This document shows positions 38,146-46,958 of a stretch of 64,000 nucleotides of DNA, in pieces. Within the stretch, counting starts at the first letter, position 1, and each line of letters starts with the position of its first letter. Under the pieces are notes generated by a model. The model worked only from the letters and a program-made list of their open reading frames with translations. It did no database searches and had not been told where the DNA came from. Both the position numbers and the translations under genes were made by a program. The DNA is from Variovorax paradoxus. GTDB taxonomy: Bacteria > Pseudomonadota > Gammaproteobacteria > Burkholderiales > Burkholderiaceae_C. The DNA lies in assembly GCF_030815975.1 (NCBI RefSeq), contig NZ_JAUSXL010000002.1:2418001-2482000 (forward strand). Direction: 5' to 3'.

Positions 38146-39209
38146 CGGGTGACCGTGAGCCGCTCGGTCAGTTCCCGCTCCTCGGGCAGGCGCAGGCCGA
38201 GTCCGCGCGCCACGGTGATGTTGACCCGCACGGTCGCGGGCGCGGCCGATTCCACCAGCGGACTGCCGCTGCCGCCCGCGCCGTTCGTGAGCTTCTGTCC
38301 GAGCAGGTGCGCCTGCCGGGCCAGCTGCGCCGGGGTGGAGACGGCCGCGGCCAGGCCGCCCGAGCGCACCAGCCCCTCGCTGGCGCCGAACACCGGCAGG
38401 CCCGCGCCCGCACCGGCGCGCAGCACCGAGAGCGTGGCGGCCTGGTTGTCGCCGATCAGGTCGGGCAGCACCAGCAGGGCGTCGCTGCGCGGCACCACCG
38501 CGCGCAGCGCGCCGGCCAGCGACCTGGCATCGGGCGCGTACTCGACCTGGATGTCCCAGGGCGGATTGCCGTTCTGCGCGGCGCGCTGCAGCTCGCGCAC
38601 CAGCGGCTCGGATTCGAGCGTGGCGACCACGCCGACGCGGTGCTTCTGCGGCAGCACCGCGCCGATCAGCGCGAGCTGGTCCGCCATCGCCGGGTCGCGC
38701 AGCAGCACGCCCACGCGCCGGTCGCCGCGCCTGAGCGCCGGGCTGCTGGCGCGAAGGCTCTCGTAGTCGAGCCGGCTCAGCATCGCGAGCACCAGCGGCT
38801 GCTGGCCCGGGCGCTCCAGCGCGGCGCGCGCGGCCGGCGCGCCGACGGCCAGCGTGAGCGCGGCGTCCGCGGGCGCTGCGCGCAGGCTGCGCGTGCGCAC
38901 GCCGGCAATGGCGTTGCGCTCGGGCTCGGTGTCGGTGCGGGCCGTTGTTTCCACCGGCAGGGCGGCGTCGGTGCCGGCGGCCGGCGCCAGCCGCACCAGT
39001 TCGAAGCGGCTGCCCGGCTCCTGGCCCGCGCGCAGATGCTGCACGAACTCGGCGTGCGCCGGGAGTTCGTCGCCCACCAGCACCGTGAGCTCGGCCGCCG
39101 AGGCGCCGGCGGCGGGCTGCGCCATGCAAAGAAGAGCCAGCGCGGCGCAGGCGCCTTGGCGTCGCCGTTTCCGGAGGAGCGGGATGAGAGGGTTCACGGC
39201 AACAAACAT
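38142..39209 (-). CDS. TrpX/DUF534-type ABC substrate-binding-like protein
   Basis: 355 residues from ATG 39209 (an in-frame ATG at 39236 is also possible). It has an N-terminal export segment (GACAALALLCMAQPAAGA). The body is a periplasmic binding fold: RRVGVLLRDPAMADQLALIG, HRVGVVATLESEPLVREL, GALRAVVPRSDALLVLPDLI, and GLPVFGASEGLVRSGGLAA are typical of the DUF534/TrpX family. There are no permease or ATPase genes nearby, while a hybrid kinase follows in ATGA overlap, so a ligand-sensing role is more likely than transport. Confidence 0.85.
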   Translation of the reverse strand: MFVAVNPLIPLLRKRRRQGACAALALLCMAQPAAGASAAELTVLVGDELPAHAEFVQHLRAGQEPGSRFELVRLAPAAGTDAALPVETTARTDTEPERNAIAGVRTRSLRAAPADAALTLAVGAPAARAALERPGQQPLVLAMLSRLDYESLRASSPALRRGDRRVGVLLRDPAMADQLALIGAVLPQKHRVGVVATLESEPLVRELQRAAQNGNPPWDIQVEYAPDARSLAGALRAVVPRSDALLVLPDLIGDNQAATLSVLRAGAGAGLPVFGASEGLVRSGGLAAAVSTPAQLARQAHLLGQKLTNGAGGSGSPLVESAAPATVRVNITVARGLGLRLPEERELTERLTVTR

Positions 39210-39309
39210 GGGCTGCTTCCGCAGCAAGTGCAGCACCCAATGTACGGAAGCCTCCTGCTTCGCGCGATAAGGCGGAGGGCTTATGTCGATGCCCGCAACC
39301 CCGTGCCGC

Positions 39310-39325
39310 TGTGAGGAAGATCACA
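39310..39325. promoter_or_regulatory. Perfect CRP/FNR-family palindrome
   Basis: The sequence tgtga-N6-tcaca occurs exactly, extended by one more base pair on each side (c...g). It lies in the 130-base gap upstream of the DUF534 gene, centred about 80-110 bases before the two candidate starts, a position compatible with activation by a CRP-like protein. Confidence 0.6.
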
Positions 39326-39366
39326 GTGCGGCAGCCGCTTGGCCTATGTCCGACGCACTACCCTTG

Positions 39367-41256
39367 TCAGGCGTCGAGGTTCGCCAGCGCCGCGGCGCGC
39401 TGCGCCTGGATCGCCTGGCGCAGCACGCGCGGCGACACGGGCTTGTAGAGCACCGCGATGCCGGCGCTCGCCACTTCGCGCAGGCGGTCGGGCTTGGTCT
39501 CGCCCGTGACCAGCAGGCGCGCCGTGCCCGGCCCGATGCCGCGCGGATGGCGCTCGAGCGCGGCGATCACGTCCAGGCCGTTGTCGCCGCCCTGCAGCAG
39601 CAGGTCGCTCACCACCACGTCCGGCGGCTGCTCCCAGGCGTCGGCCAGCGCCAGCGCCTCGGCGCGCGTCTGCGCGGCCAGCACTTCGGCGCCCCAGTGG
39701 GTGAGCACCACCGTCAGGCCTTCGAGGATGGTGCGCTCGTCGTCGATCACCAGGATGCGCAGGTTCTCCAGGCTCGCCTCTTCCTCGGCGCCGCCGGCGG
39801 GGGGCGCGGCGCTCGGCGCCGGCAGCGCGGCCGGTGCCGAGCGCACGAGCACGCGCACGCAGGTGCCCTTGTGCGGCCTGGACGTGAGATCGACGCGCGT
39901 GTTGAGCAGCTCCGCCAGGCGCTGCACCGTGGCCAGCCCGAGGCCCATGCCGCGCGCGCCGCGCGGTGCTTGGCGGCTGGTGGACTCCACTTGGTAGAAC
40001 TCCTCGAACACGCGCGCCTGGTGCTGCGGCGCGATGCCCACGCCGGTGTCGACCACGTCGATGCGAACGCCCTTGCCGCGCCGCCGCGCGCCGATCAGCA
40101 CGCCGCCCTCGAGGGTGTGGCGCAGCGAGTTCGACACCAGGTTGTTGAGGATGCGCGAGAGCATCACGTAGTCGCAGCGCACCCAGAGCTCGGTCTTGCG
40201 CGCGACCAGGCGCAGGCCCTGCTGTTCGGCCACCGGGCGGAAGTTGCGGCTGATCTCGTCGAACAGCCGGTCCAGCGGAAAGTCGGCCCACTGCGGCTGC
40301 AGCACGCCGGCGTCGAGCTGCGAGAGATTGAGCAGTTCCGAGAACAGCCGGTCGAGCGAGTCGACGCACTCGCGGATGTGGCCGATGCGCTGCAGGCGCA
40401 CCGGGTCGGTTTCGCCATTGGCCAGCCCGTCGGAAAAGAGCGTGAGCGCATGCAGCGGCTGGCGCAGGTCGTGGCTGGCCGCGGCCAAGAGGCGCGTCTT
40501 GGCCTGGCTGGCCACTTCGAGCTGCTGGTTCTTGCGCGCGAGTTCGGCGGTGGCCTCGCTGATGCGGCTTTGCAGCAGGCGGTGGCTCTCGGCCAGCGCG
40601 CGCGCCGCCTGGTTGAAGCCGTGCTGCAGGTGCCGGATCTCGGAGGTGCCTTCGATCGCCACGCTCGCGGCCTCGCCCGCGCCCAGCCGGTCCACGGCCT
40701 TGCCGAGCGCGCGGATCGGCTCGCTGATGCGCCGCGCCGCCCACCAGCCCGCCAGGCCCACGCCCACCAGGCTGATCGCCAGCACCAGCACCACGTTGAG
40801 CCACACCGAGCGCCGCGCGTCCTGCACCGCGTCCAGGCTCATTTCCACCATCACCTTGCCGTTGTGCCTGCCCTCGTCGCTGACGATCGGCACCACCACC
40901 TGCAGGCCTTCGCCGCGCGCGCGGTCGACGGTCTCGGAATTGGCGACGATCTCGCCGTCCTCCGACCAGATCTGCACCTGCTGCACATGCGGCTGGTAGG
41001 TGCCCGACTGGGCGGTGCGCTGCAGCATGCGGCGGTCCATGCGCACCAGCGGCGCCTGCGCCGCGTTGGCCACCTGCAGCGCCACCGTCTGCGCATTGGC
41101 GCGCATCAGATCGGTCAGGTTGCCCAGGTGCTGGCGCGTCAGCACGGCAATGGCCGCCAGCGTGGCCGCGGTGGCCGGCACCAGGGCCAGCAGGATCAGC
41201 TGCTGGGCGAAGGTGAGGCGCGCAAGCCCCCGGAGGACGCGGAAGTTCCAGTTCAT
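39367..41256 (-). CDS. Hybrid histidine kinase 2 (HATPase + receiver)
   Basis: 629 residues. TM1 (QLILLALVPATAATLAAI) and TM2 (VVLVLAISLVGVGLAGWW) enclose a periplasmic sensor of about 130 residues. HAMP follows (RRISEPIRALGKAVDRL). The DHp His is in AAASHDLRQPLHALTLF, the N box in LNNLVSNSLRH, the G1 box in DVVDTGVGIAPQ, and the G2 box in GMGLGLATV. The receiver phospho-Asp is in PDVVVSDLLLQGGDNG. The DHp motif is near-identical to that of kinase 1, so the two are paralogues. It is divergent from the tandem PhnD-like genes. Confidence 0.93.
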   Translation of the reverse strand: MNWNFRVLRGLARLTFAQQLILLALVPATAATLAAIAVLTRQHLGNLTDLMRANAQTVALQVANAAQAPLVRMDRRMLQRTAQSGTYQPHVQQVQIWSEDGEIVANSETVDRARGEGLQVVVPIVSDEGRHNGKVMVEMSLDAVQDARRSVWLNVVLVLAISLVGVGLAGWWAARRISEPIRALGKAVDRLGAGEAASVAIEGTSEIRHLQHGFNQAARALAESHRLLQSRISEATAELARKNQQLEVASQAKTRLLAAASHDLRQPLHALTLFSDGLANGETDPVRLQRIGHIRECVDSLDRLFSELLNLSQLDAGVLQPQWADFPLDRLFDEISRNFRPVAEQQGLRLVARKTELWVRCDYVMLSRILNNLVSNSLRHTLEGGVLIGARRRGKGVRIDVVDTGVGIAPQHQARVFEEFYQVESTSRQAPRGARGMGLGLATVQRLAELLNTRVDLTSRPHKGTCVRVLVRSAPAALPAPSAAPPAGGAEEEASLENLRILVIDDERTILEGLTVVLTHWGAEVLAAQTRAEALALADAWEQPPDVVVSDLLLQGGDNGLDVIAALERHPRGIGPGTARLLVTGETKPDRLREVASAGIAVLYKPVSPRVLRQAIQAQRAAALANLDA

Positions 41257-41511
41257 GAGGGCATTGGGCGCATGAAAGTCGAGCTTGGGGAGGCGGCCGT
41301 GCGAGCGAAAGATGAGAAAAACATCACGAAAATAACTTGTGTTTGGTATCTAATTGCGTCGCGTTGCCCATGTTAGACCCGCTGGTCCGCAGCGGCCCCA
41401 TGTCTTCGTGTTCCAAAAATGCAGGCCTCCCCATGCCGCGCCCGGAAGGCTTCCGGTGCTTCCCGCGCCTTCCACGCTTCCTTTTGCCCGAAGTTCGGGC
41501 GCGCTGCCGCC
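41257..41511. promoter_or_regulatory. Divergent promoter region, kinase 2 / PhnD-like genes
   Basis: 255 bases. The stretch 41309-41365 (gatgagaaaaacatcacg, then aaaataacttgtgtttggta) is AT-rich against a GC-rich background and includes gatg...catc dyad symmetry. It is a likely promoter/operator area, but no box is assigned. In-frame start codons for the first binding protein exist as early as 41419. Confidence 0.45.
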
Positions 41512-42531
41512 ATGGCAGGCATGGTGCGCCGCGGCGCCGCAACCGCCATCCTGGCGCTGCTTGCCGGCCTGCCGTTCATGGCTCTTGCCCAGCCTGCGCC
41601 GCAGCCGGATGCGCCGGTGCGCTTCGGCATCCTGCCGCTGGGCGGCGCCTTCGAGTCGCGCAGCGACTGGGACCCGCTGCTGGCCGAACTCAGCCGCGCC
41701 ATCGCCAGGCCCGTGAGCGTGCTGTCGGTCAACTCGTACGAAGCGCTCGAGCAGGCCATCCAGCGCGGCGAAGTCGACATGGCCTTCCTGTCCGGCAAGA
41801 TGGCACTCGACGCCGTCACCCAGCGGCGCATGAAGGTCGTGGCCCAGGTGGTGCGGCACGACGGCCTGCCCGGCTACCGCGCGCTGCTGCTGGCGCGCAA
41901 GGCGCCGCCATTCAACAGCATGAAGAGCCTGCTCGCGGAGCCGGAACGCTGGCGCCTCGCGCGCGGCGAGCGGCAGTCGCTGTCGGGCTTCATCGTGCCG
42001 CAGCTGCAGCTGTTCCTGCCCAACCACATCGCGATGGAGACGCGCTTCCAGGGCGAGATCGTCGGAACCCACCAGACCACCGCGCTGGCCGTGGCCAACA
42101 ACGAAGCCGACGTGGCCACCAACAACACGGCCGACTTCGAGCGCTTCAAGCAGCGTTTTCCGGCCGAGGCCGAGCGGCTGCAGGTGCTGTGGGAGTCGGA
42201 GCTCATTCCGCATGCGCAGATCGTGGTGCGGCGCGAATATCCGCCCGAGCTGCGCAGCCGCGTGCAGGCCTTCCTGGTCGGCTATGGGCGCGCGAAGGGG
42301 CCCAGGGGCGATGCGGAGCGCCTGGTGCTCAAGTCGCTGCATGACCTGGCCGGCTTCGTGGCGGCGGACAACAGCTCGCTGCAGCCCGCCGCCAAGCTGG
42401 CCTATCAGCTGGCCAAACAGAACGCCATGAGCGCGCAGTGGGTCAACGATGCGGCGCGGCAGGCGCGGCTCTCGCGCATCGAAAACGGGTACGCGGAACA
42501 GGCCGCCGTGCTGCGCGACCAGTCTCCCTGA
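41512..42531 (+). CDS. PhnD-like phosphate/phosphonate-type substrate-binding protein 1
   Basis: 339 residues from ATG 41512 (41521 and 41419 are alternatives). It has a signal peptide (AATAILALLAGLPFMALAQ) and then the periplasmic-binding-protein type II fold of the PhnD family: PVRFGILPLGGAFESRSDWDP, AIQRGEVDMAFLSGKMALDA, GTHQTTALAVANNEADVATN. It is about 55-60% identical by eye to the next gene, so the pair arose by tandem duplication. There is no PhnC/PhnE partner, so it may feed a sensor kinase. Confidence 0.88.
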   Translation: MAGMVRRGAATAILALLAGLPFMALAQPAPQPDAPVRFGILPLGGAFESRSDWDPLLAELSRAIARPVSVLSVNSYEALEQAIQRGEVDMAFLSGKMALDAVTQRRMKVVAQVVRHDGLPGYRALLLARKAPPFNSMKSLLAEPERWRLARGERQSLSGFIVPQLQLFLPNHIAMETRFQGEIVGTHQTTALAVANNEADVATNNTADFERFKQRFPAEAERLQVLWESELIPHAQIVVRREYPPELRSRVQAFLVGYGRAKGPRGDAERLVLKSLHDLAGFVAADNSSLQPAAKLAYQLAKQNAMSAQWVNDAARQARLSRIENGYAEQAAVLRDQSP

Positions 42532-42545
42532 CAGAGGAGCCGGCC

Positions 42546-43589
42546 ATGTCGCGCCTCCTGCGTTCCTTGGCCATGGTGCTTGCACTCGCGGCCATTGCCG
42601 CGGCTTGCCTGGCCCAGGGCAGTGCCGGCATGGCCGACAAAGGCGCCTCGCCGCCGGTCAAGTCGATCCGCTTCGGCGTGCTGCCGCTGGGTGGTACCGT
42701 CGAATCGCGCGCCTTGTGGACGCCGCTGCTGGCCGACATGAGCCAGGCCATGGGTGTGCCCGTGAGCGCCTACTCGGTGGCGTCGTACGAGGAACTCGAC
42801 CGCGCCATCCAGCGCGACGAGATCGACATGGCCTTTCTCTCGGCCAAGATGGCGCTCGATGCCGTGATGCAGCGGCGCATGAAGGTGGTGGCGCAGATCG
42901 CGCGCCGGCCCGGCATGCCCACGCACCGCGCCGTGCTGCTGACGCGCAAGGCCGGCGTGCCCAGCACGCTGGAGGCCGTGCTCGCCGAGCCCGAGCGCTG
43001 GCGGCTGGCGCGCGGCGACAGCCGCTCCGTGACCGGCTTCCTCATTCCGCAGAGCCAGCTTTTCCTGCCGCGAAAGATCGCGATGGAAACGCGCTTTCGC
43101 GGCGAGATCATCGGCACCCACCAGGCCACCGCGCTCGCCGTGGCCAACGGCGATGCCGACGTGGCCACCAACAACACCACCGACTTCGAGCGCTTCAGGG
43201 AACAGTTCCCGGTGGAGGCCGCGCGGCTGCACATCGTCTGGGAGTCCGAGCCGCCGCCCGGCGCGCAGATGGTGGTGCGGCGCAGCTACCCGTCCGAATT
43301 CCAGGCCCGGCTGCAGGCCTTCCTGGTGGGCTACGGCCAGGGCAAGGGCGCGCGCGCAGATGCCGAGCGCGAGGTGCTGAAGACACTGCGCGCAGCCTAC
43401 GGCTATGCCCCCGCCGACGACAGCGCGCTGCTGTCCGAGGCCATGCTCGAATACCAGCTCGGCCAGCAGAGCGCCATGGCCGCCGCCTGGGTCAACGACG
43501 CCGCGCGCGAGAAGCGCCTGCAGCGCATCGAGAAGAACTACCGGGAACAGGTCGAGGCATTGCGCGCCGGAACTGGCACCCCACGCTGA
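42546..43589 (+). CDS. PhnD-like phosphate/phosphonate-type substrate-binding protein 2
   Basis: 347 residues from ATG 42546, 14 bases after the first copy and preceded by agaggag. It has an export signal (RSLAMVLALAAIAAACLAQ). A Cys near the cleavage site (AAACLAQG) gives a possible lipobox. The body matches copy 1: SIRFGVLPLGGTVESRALWTP, AIQRDEIDMAFLSAKMALDA, GTHQATALAVANGDADVATN, ending with a helical tail (WVNDAAREKRLQRIEKNYRE). It shares an operon with copy 1. Confidence 0.88.
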   Translation: MSRLLRSLAMVLALAAIAAACLAQGSAGMADKGASPPVKSIRFGVLPLGGTVESRALWTPLLADMSQAMGVPVSAYSVASYEELDRAIQRDEIDMAFLSAKMALDAVMQRRMKVVAQIARRPGMPTHRAVLLTRKAGVPSTLEAVLAEPERWRLARGDSRSVTGFLIPQSQLFLPRKIAMETRFRGEIIGTHQATALAVANGDADVATNNTTDFERFREQFPVEAARLHIVWESEPPPGAQMVVRRSYPSEFQARLQAFLVGYGQGKGARADAEREVLKTLRAAYGYAPADDSALLSEAMLEYQLGQQSAMAAAWVNDAAREKRLQRIEKNYREQVEALRAGTGTPR

Positions 43590-43717
43590 CCATTTGCGGC
43601 CAAGGCGCTGAGCCGGCCGAGCACTGAAAGTGAAGGCCCCTGTCGAAGCGGCAGCGCATATCCGAGTCGATATCATCTGCCGGGCCTGCCAGGGCAACTG
43701 GTCATCCGAGGGAGAAC

Positions 43718-43810
43718 ATGCCACGTCGACGAACGCGAATTCGGTTGCGCATGACGGGTTGGGAGAGCCCCATGCCGGGGCATTACTACAAGGGCGAGGC
43801 GATCCGATGA
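43718..43810 (+). CDS. Putative 30-residue basic peptide upstream of T6SS
   Basis: ATG 43718 is preceded by gggaga at 5-6 bases spacing, and the frame ends TGA at 43808-43810, overlapping the next ATG in the ATGA pattern. The peptide is strongly basic at first (MPRRRTRIRLRMTGW) and ends ESPMPGHYYKGEAIR. RBS and coupling support it, but it is short and no family is recognised. Confidence 0.4.
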   Translation: MPRRRTRIRLRMTGWESPMPGHYYKGEAIR

Positions 43811-44112
43811 GCGCGCGATGGCGGCTGCCGCTGAACATGCTGGCCTGGACCTTGGCAATGCCCTTGCTCAGCGTCGGCCTGCGCTTCCTGGACCAGCATC
43901 GGATCCTGGCGATGTCGGGGAGCGTCGTGGCGGCCGGAGCACTTGCGCTTGTGCTGTGGGCCGCCTTGATCTACGCGAGGTGCGTTCCGGCAGCGCCCGA
44001 ACTTTCGCGCCGCATCGGGTACTTCGTGGCGTTCGTCGCCGCGATGCTTGCACTGGGCGCGGGAGCCCTTTGGCTGACCTTCTGGGCCATCGTCGCGATC
44101 TACGGCCTGTAG
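43807..44112 (+). CDS. Small three-span membrane protein
   Basis: 101 residues with three hydrophobic segments (MLAWTLAMPLLSVGLRFL, VVAAGALALVLWAALIYA, YFVAFVAAMLALGAGALWLT). It starts at ATG 43807 inside the stop of the 30-residue frame. It ends 150 bases before tssK, with no family recognised. It may simply precede the T6SS locus, or be an uncharacterised accessory gene. Confidence 0.65.
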   Translation: MSARWRLPLNMLAWTLAMPLLSVGLRFLDQHRILAMSGSVVAAGALALVLWAALIYARCVPAAPELSRRIGYFVAFVAAMLALGAGALWLTFWAIVAIYGL

Positions 44113-44262
44113 CTTCCGCCGAGAGGTGCCAGCCACGCATCTACTCCCTTCGCCGTAGCTCCAAAACCCCGCATCTAGGCCGTTAGGCGGATTTGCCCGC
44201 CGCGGCGCGCGCCGGAAACTTCGTGTTTCTTTCAGGCAGCCCTTGCCGTTGACGGAGTGCGG

Positions 44263-45594
44263 ATGAGTTGGCGAACAAAAGTGGTCTGGAGCGAGGGGAT
44301 GCTGCTGCAGCCCCAGCACCTGCAGCAAAGCGAGCGTCATGCCGACCATGCGAGGCATGTGCTGCTGCGTTCCACCACGCCCTATGCCTGGGGTTTCGCG
44401 GAGATCGAGATCGATCAGGCCGCGCTCACGCTGGGCAAGCTCGCGCTGGTGCGCGCGGTGGGCATCTTCGGCGACGGCACGGTGTTCGACATGCCGGCGG
44501 TCGATCCGCTGCCCGAGCCCATCGACATTCCTTCTTCCATGCGCGACGAGGCCGTGGTGCTGGCGCTGCCGCTGCGCCGCGCCGGCGCCCGCGAGGCCGA
44601 CGCCGAAGAATACGAGGAGCTGGTGCGCCACCGCGTGCTCGAATCCGAGGTGCCGGACTCCAACACCGCCGGCGAGCGCACCGCCGTGCTGCAGCTGGGC
44701 CGGCTCCACACGCGCCTGATGCGCGCCAGCGAAGCGACCGATGCCTGGACCACCATGGGCGTGGCCCGCGTGGTCGAGCGCCGCGTCGACAACCAGGTGC
44801 AGCTCGACCGCGCGATGCTGCCGCCGCTGCTCGACGTGGCGGGCCACGGCGCGATCCGCTCCTGGCTCGACGAGTTGCTGGGCCTGCTGCGCCAGCGCGG
44901 CGAGGCGCTGGCCGGCCGCATGACGCAGGGCGGCACCGGCGGCGTGGCCGAGATCGCCGACTTCATGCTGCTGCAGACCGTCAACCGCAACGAAGCCGTC
45001 TTTGCGCACCTGGCCAAGAGCGCGATGCTGCATCCGCAGCATTTCTTCGAGCATGCGCTCGGGCTGGCCGGCGACCTCGCGAGCTTTCGCGATTCGCGCC
45101 GCGTGGCGCGCTTCGGCCCCTATATCCACGACGACCTGGCGCTGAGCTTCCGCCCGCTGATGGACGACCTGCGGCGCAGCCTCTCGATGGTGCTGGAGCA
45201 GTCGGCCATCCGCATCGAGCTGCACGACCGCAAGCATGGCGTGCGCGTGGCGATGGTGACGGACGTGGAACTGCAGCGCAAGGCGACCTTCGTGCTCGCG
45301 GTGAATGCGAGCATGCCGAGCGAGGCGCTGCGCGCGCGCTTCCCGACACAGGTCAAGATCGGCCCGGTCGAACGCATCCGCGACCTGGTCAACCTGGCGC
45401 TGCCGGGCGTCACGCTCACGCCGATGCCGGTGGCACCGCGCCAGATTCCGTTTCACACGGGCGCCAACTACTTCGAGCTCGAAACGCGCAACAGCGACCT
45501 GTGGCGCCAGCTGGAGCAATCGGGCGGCATCGCGATGCATATCGCGGGCGACTTTCCCGGCCTCGACCTCGCGTTCTGGGCCATTCGTTCCTAG
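44263..45594 (+). CDS. tssK: Type VI secretion baseplate subunit TssK
   Basis: 443 residues. TssK trimers link the T6SS baseplate (TssFG) to the TssLM membrane complex. The start (VVWSEGMLLQPQHLQQSER) is the defining N-terminal motif, and FELETRNSDLWRQLEQSGGI-like residues near the end belong to the C-terminal head. ATG 44263 is preceded by ggag; a GTG at 44257 is also in frame. It heads the run tssK-tssL-tssM-tagF. Confidence 0.97.
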   Translation: MSWRTKVVWSEGMLLQPQHLQQSERHADHARHVLLRSTTPYAWGFAEIEIDQAALTLGKLALVRAVGIFGDGTVFDMPAVDPLPEPIDIPSSMRDEAVVLALPLRRAGAREADAEEYEELVRHRVLESEVPDSNTAGERTAVLQLGRLHTRLMRASEATDAWTTMGVARVVERRVDNQVQLDRAMLPPLLDVAGHGAIRSWLDELLGLLRQRGEALAGRMTQGGTGGVAEIADFMLLQTVNRNEAVFAHLAKSAMLHPQHFFEHALGLAGDLASFRDSRRVARFGPYIHDDLALSFRPLMDDLRRSLSMVLEQSAIRIELHDRKHGVRVAMVTDVELQRKATFVLAVNASMPSEALRARFPTQVKIGPVERIRDLVNLALPGVTLTPMPVAPRQIPFHTGANYFELETRNSDLWRQLEQSGGIAMHIAGDFPGLDLAFWAIRS

Positions 45595-45626
45595 CCGCAT
45601 CGGGCTGACGGAAACGGAACACCATC

Positions 45627-46958
45627 ATGAGCACACCTCCCGATCCCTTCGCCGCCTTCGAGTCGGAGCGCACGGTCATCAAGCCCAAGCCGCGCACGCC
45701 GGCCGGCATGCCGCCGCCTGCTGCGGCGCCGGCGGCCTTCTTCGGCGGCGCCGATCCGACGCCCGCCGTGGAGGTCGGCGAGATCGGCTTGCTCAATCCG
45801 CTGGTCTCGGCCGCCGGCAAGCTGCTGGTGCTGATCGGCAAGCTGCGCAATCTCGCGCAGCCGCCCAACGTGTCGGCCCTGCGCGCCTCCACGGCCGATG
45901 CGGTGAACCAGTTCGACGCCGCCGCGCGCCGCGCCGGCATCCCCAACGAATCGGTGCTGGCCGCGCGCTACGTCCTCTGCACCTCTCTCGACGAGGCCGT
46001 GGCCAACACGCCCTGGGGCGTGCAGGCCGGCTGGAACAAGCAGAGCCTGCTGGTGCAGTTCCACAACGAGACCTGGGGCGGCGAGAAAGTGTTCCAGCTG
46101 CTCGCCAAGCTCGCGCAGGACGTGCCCACGCACCGCCAGCTGCTGGAGCTGATCTACAGCGTGCTCGCGCTCGGCTTCGAAGGCCGCTACCGCGTGGTCG
46201 ACAACGGCCGCGCGCAGCTCGATTCGGTCCGCCAGCGCCTGGCCGACCTGATCGCCAAGGACCGCCCGCCGCTCGAGGCCGAGCTGTCGCCGCATTGGCG
46301 CGGGCAGGGCGCGGGCACGGTGCGGCTGCGCGAATCGTTGCCGCTGTGGGTGTTCGCGGCCGGCTTCGCGCTGCTGCTCGCGCTGGCCTGGTTCGGCCTG
46401 CGGCTCACGCTCAACTACCGCTCCGACACCACCTATGCCGCCGTGTCGGGCCTGCGCGTGCCCAACATCCAGATCGCGCCGCCCGCCGTGCCGGCCAAGT
46501 CGCCGCGGCTCGCGCGCTTTCTCGAACCCGAGATCAAGCAGGGCCTGGTCACCGTGACCGACGAGGCCGACCGCAGCGTGGTGCGGCTGCGCGGCGATTC
46601 CTTCTTCGGCTCCGGCAGCGCCGAGCCGATGGCCGCATCGCTGCCGGTGCTGCGCCGCATCGGCCAGGCGCTGGCCGAGGTGAAGGGCGAGGTGCTGATC
46701 ACCGGCCACTCCGACAACCAGCCGATCCGCTCGCTGCGCTATCCCTCCAACTGGCACCTGTCGGCCGCGCGCGCCGATGCGGTGAAGGGCGCGCTCACCA
46801 CGCTGGTCGATCCGGCGCGCATGCGTTCCGATGGCAAGGCCGACGCCGAGCCCGTGGCCGCCAACGACACGCCGGCCAACCGCGCGCGCAACCGGCGCGT
46901 GGACATCGTGCTGCTGTCCGAGCCGGACCGCGTTGCTGCGGCGGGAGTGACGAAATGA
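45627..46958 (+). CDS. tssL: TssL/DotU inner-membrane protein with OmpA-like C-terminus
   Basis: 443 residues. A proline-rich cytoplasmic N-terminus precedes the DotU domain (LCTSLDEAVANTPWG, LIYSVLALGFEGRYRVVDNG), then one TM helix (LWVFAAGFALLLALAWFGL, about residue 235). A periplasmic OmpA-like peptidoglycan-binding domain follows (GEVLITGHSDNQPIRS, NRARNRRVDIVLL). It anchors the membrane complex to the cell wall. Its stop overlaps the tssM start. Confidence 0.96.
   Translation: MSTPPDPFAAFESERTVIKPKPRTPAGMPPPAAAPAAFFGGADPTPAVEVGEIGLLNPLVSAAGKLLVLIGKLRNLAQPPNVSALRASTADAVNQFDAAARRAGIPNESVLAARYVLCTSLDEAVANTPWGVQAGWNKQSLLVQFHNETWGGEKVFQLLAKLAQDVPTHRQLLELIYSVLALGFEGRYRVVDNGRAQLDSVRQRLADLIAKDRPPLEAELSPHWRGQGAGTVRLRESLPLWVFAAGFALLLALAWFGLRLTLNYRSDTTYAAVSGLRVPNIQIAPPAVPAKSPRLARFLEPEIKQGLVTVTDEADRSVVRLRGDSFFGSGSAEPMAASLPVLRRIGQALAEVKGEVLITGHSDNQPIRSLRYPSNWHLSAARADAVKGALTTLVDPARMRSDGKADAEPVAANDTPANRARNRRVDIVLLSEPDRVAAAGVTK

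Noticed and set aside
33325..38766. An open frame of over 1,800 codons on the plus strand
   Set aside because: Only its first ~220 codons match a real protein (radical SAM). The rest is antisense or out of frame to well-supported glycosyltransferase and kinase genes, and is an effect of high GC content.
41419..41511. Longer N-terminus for the first PhnD-like protein
   Set aside because: The extra residues precede a good signal peptide and would bury it; ATG 41512 is preferred.
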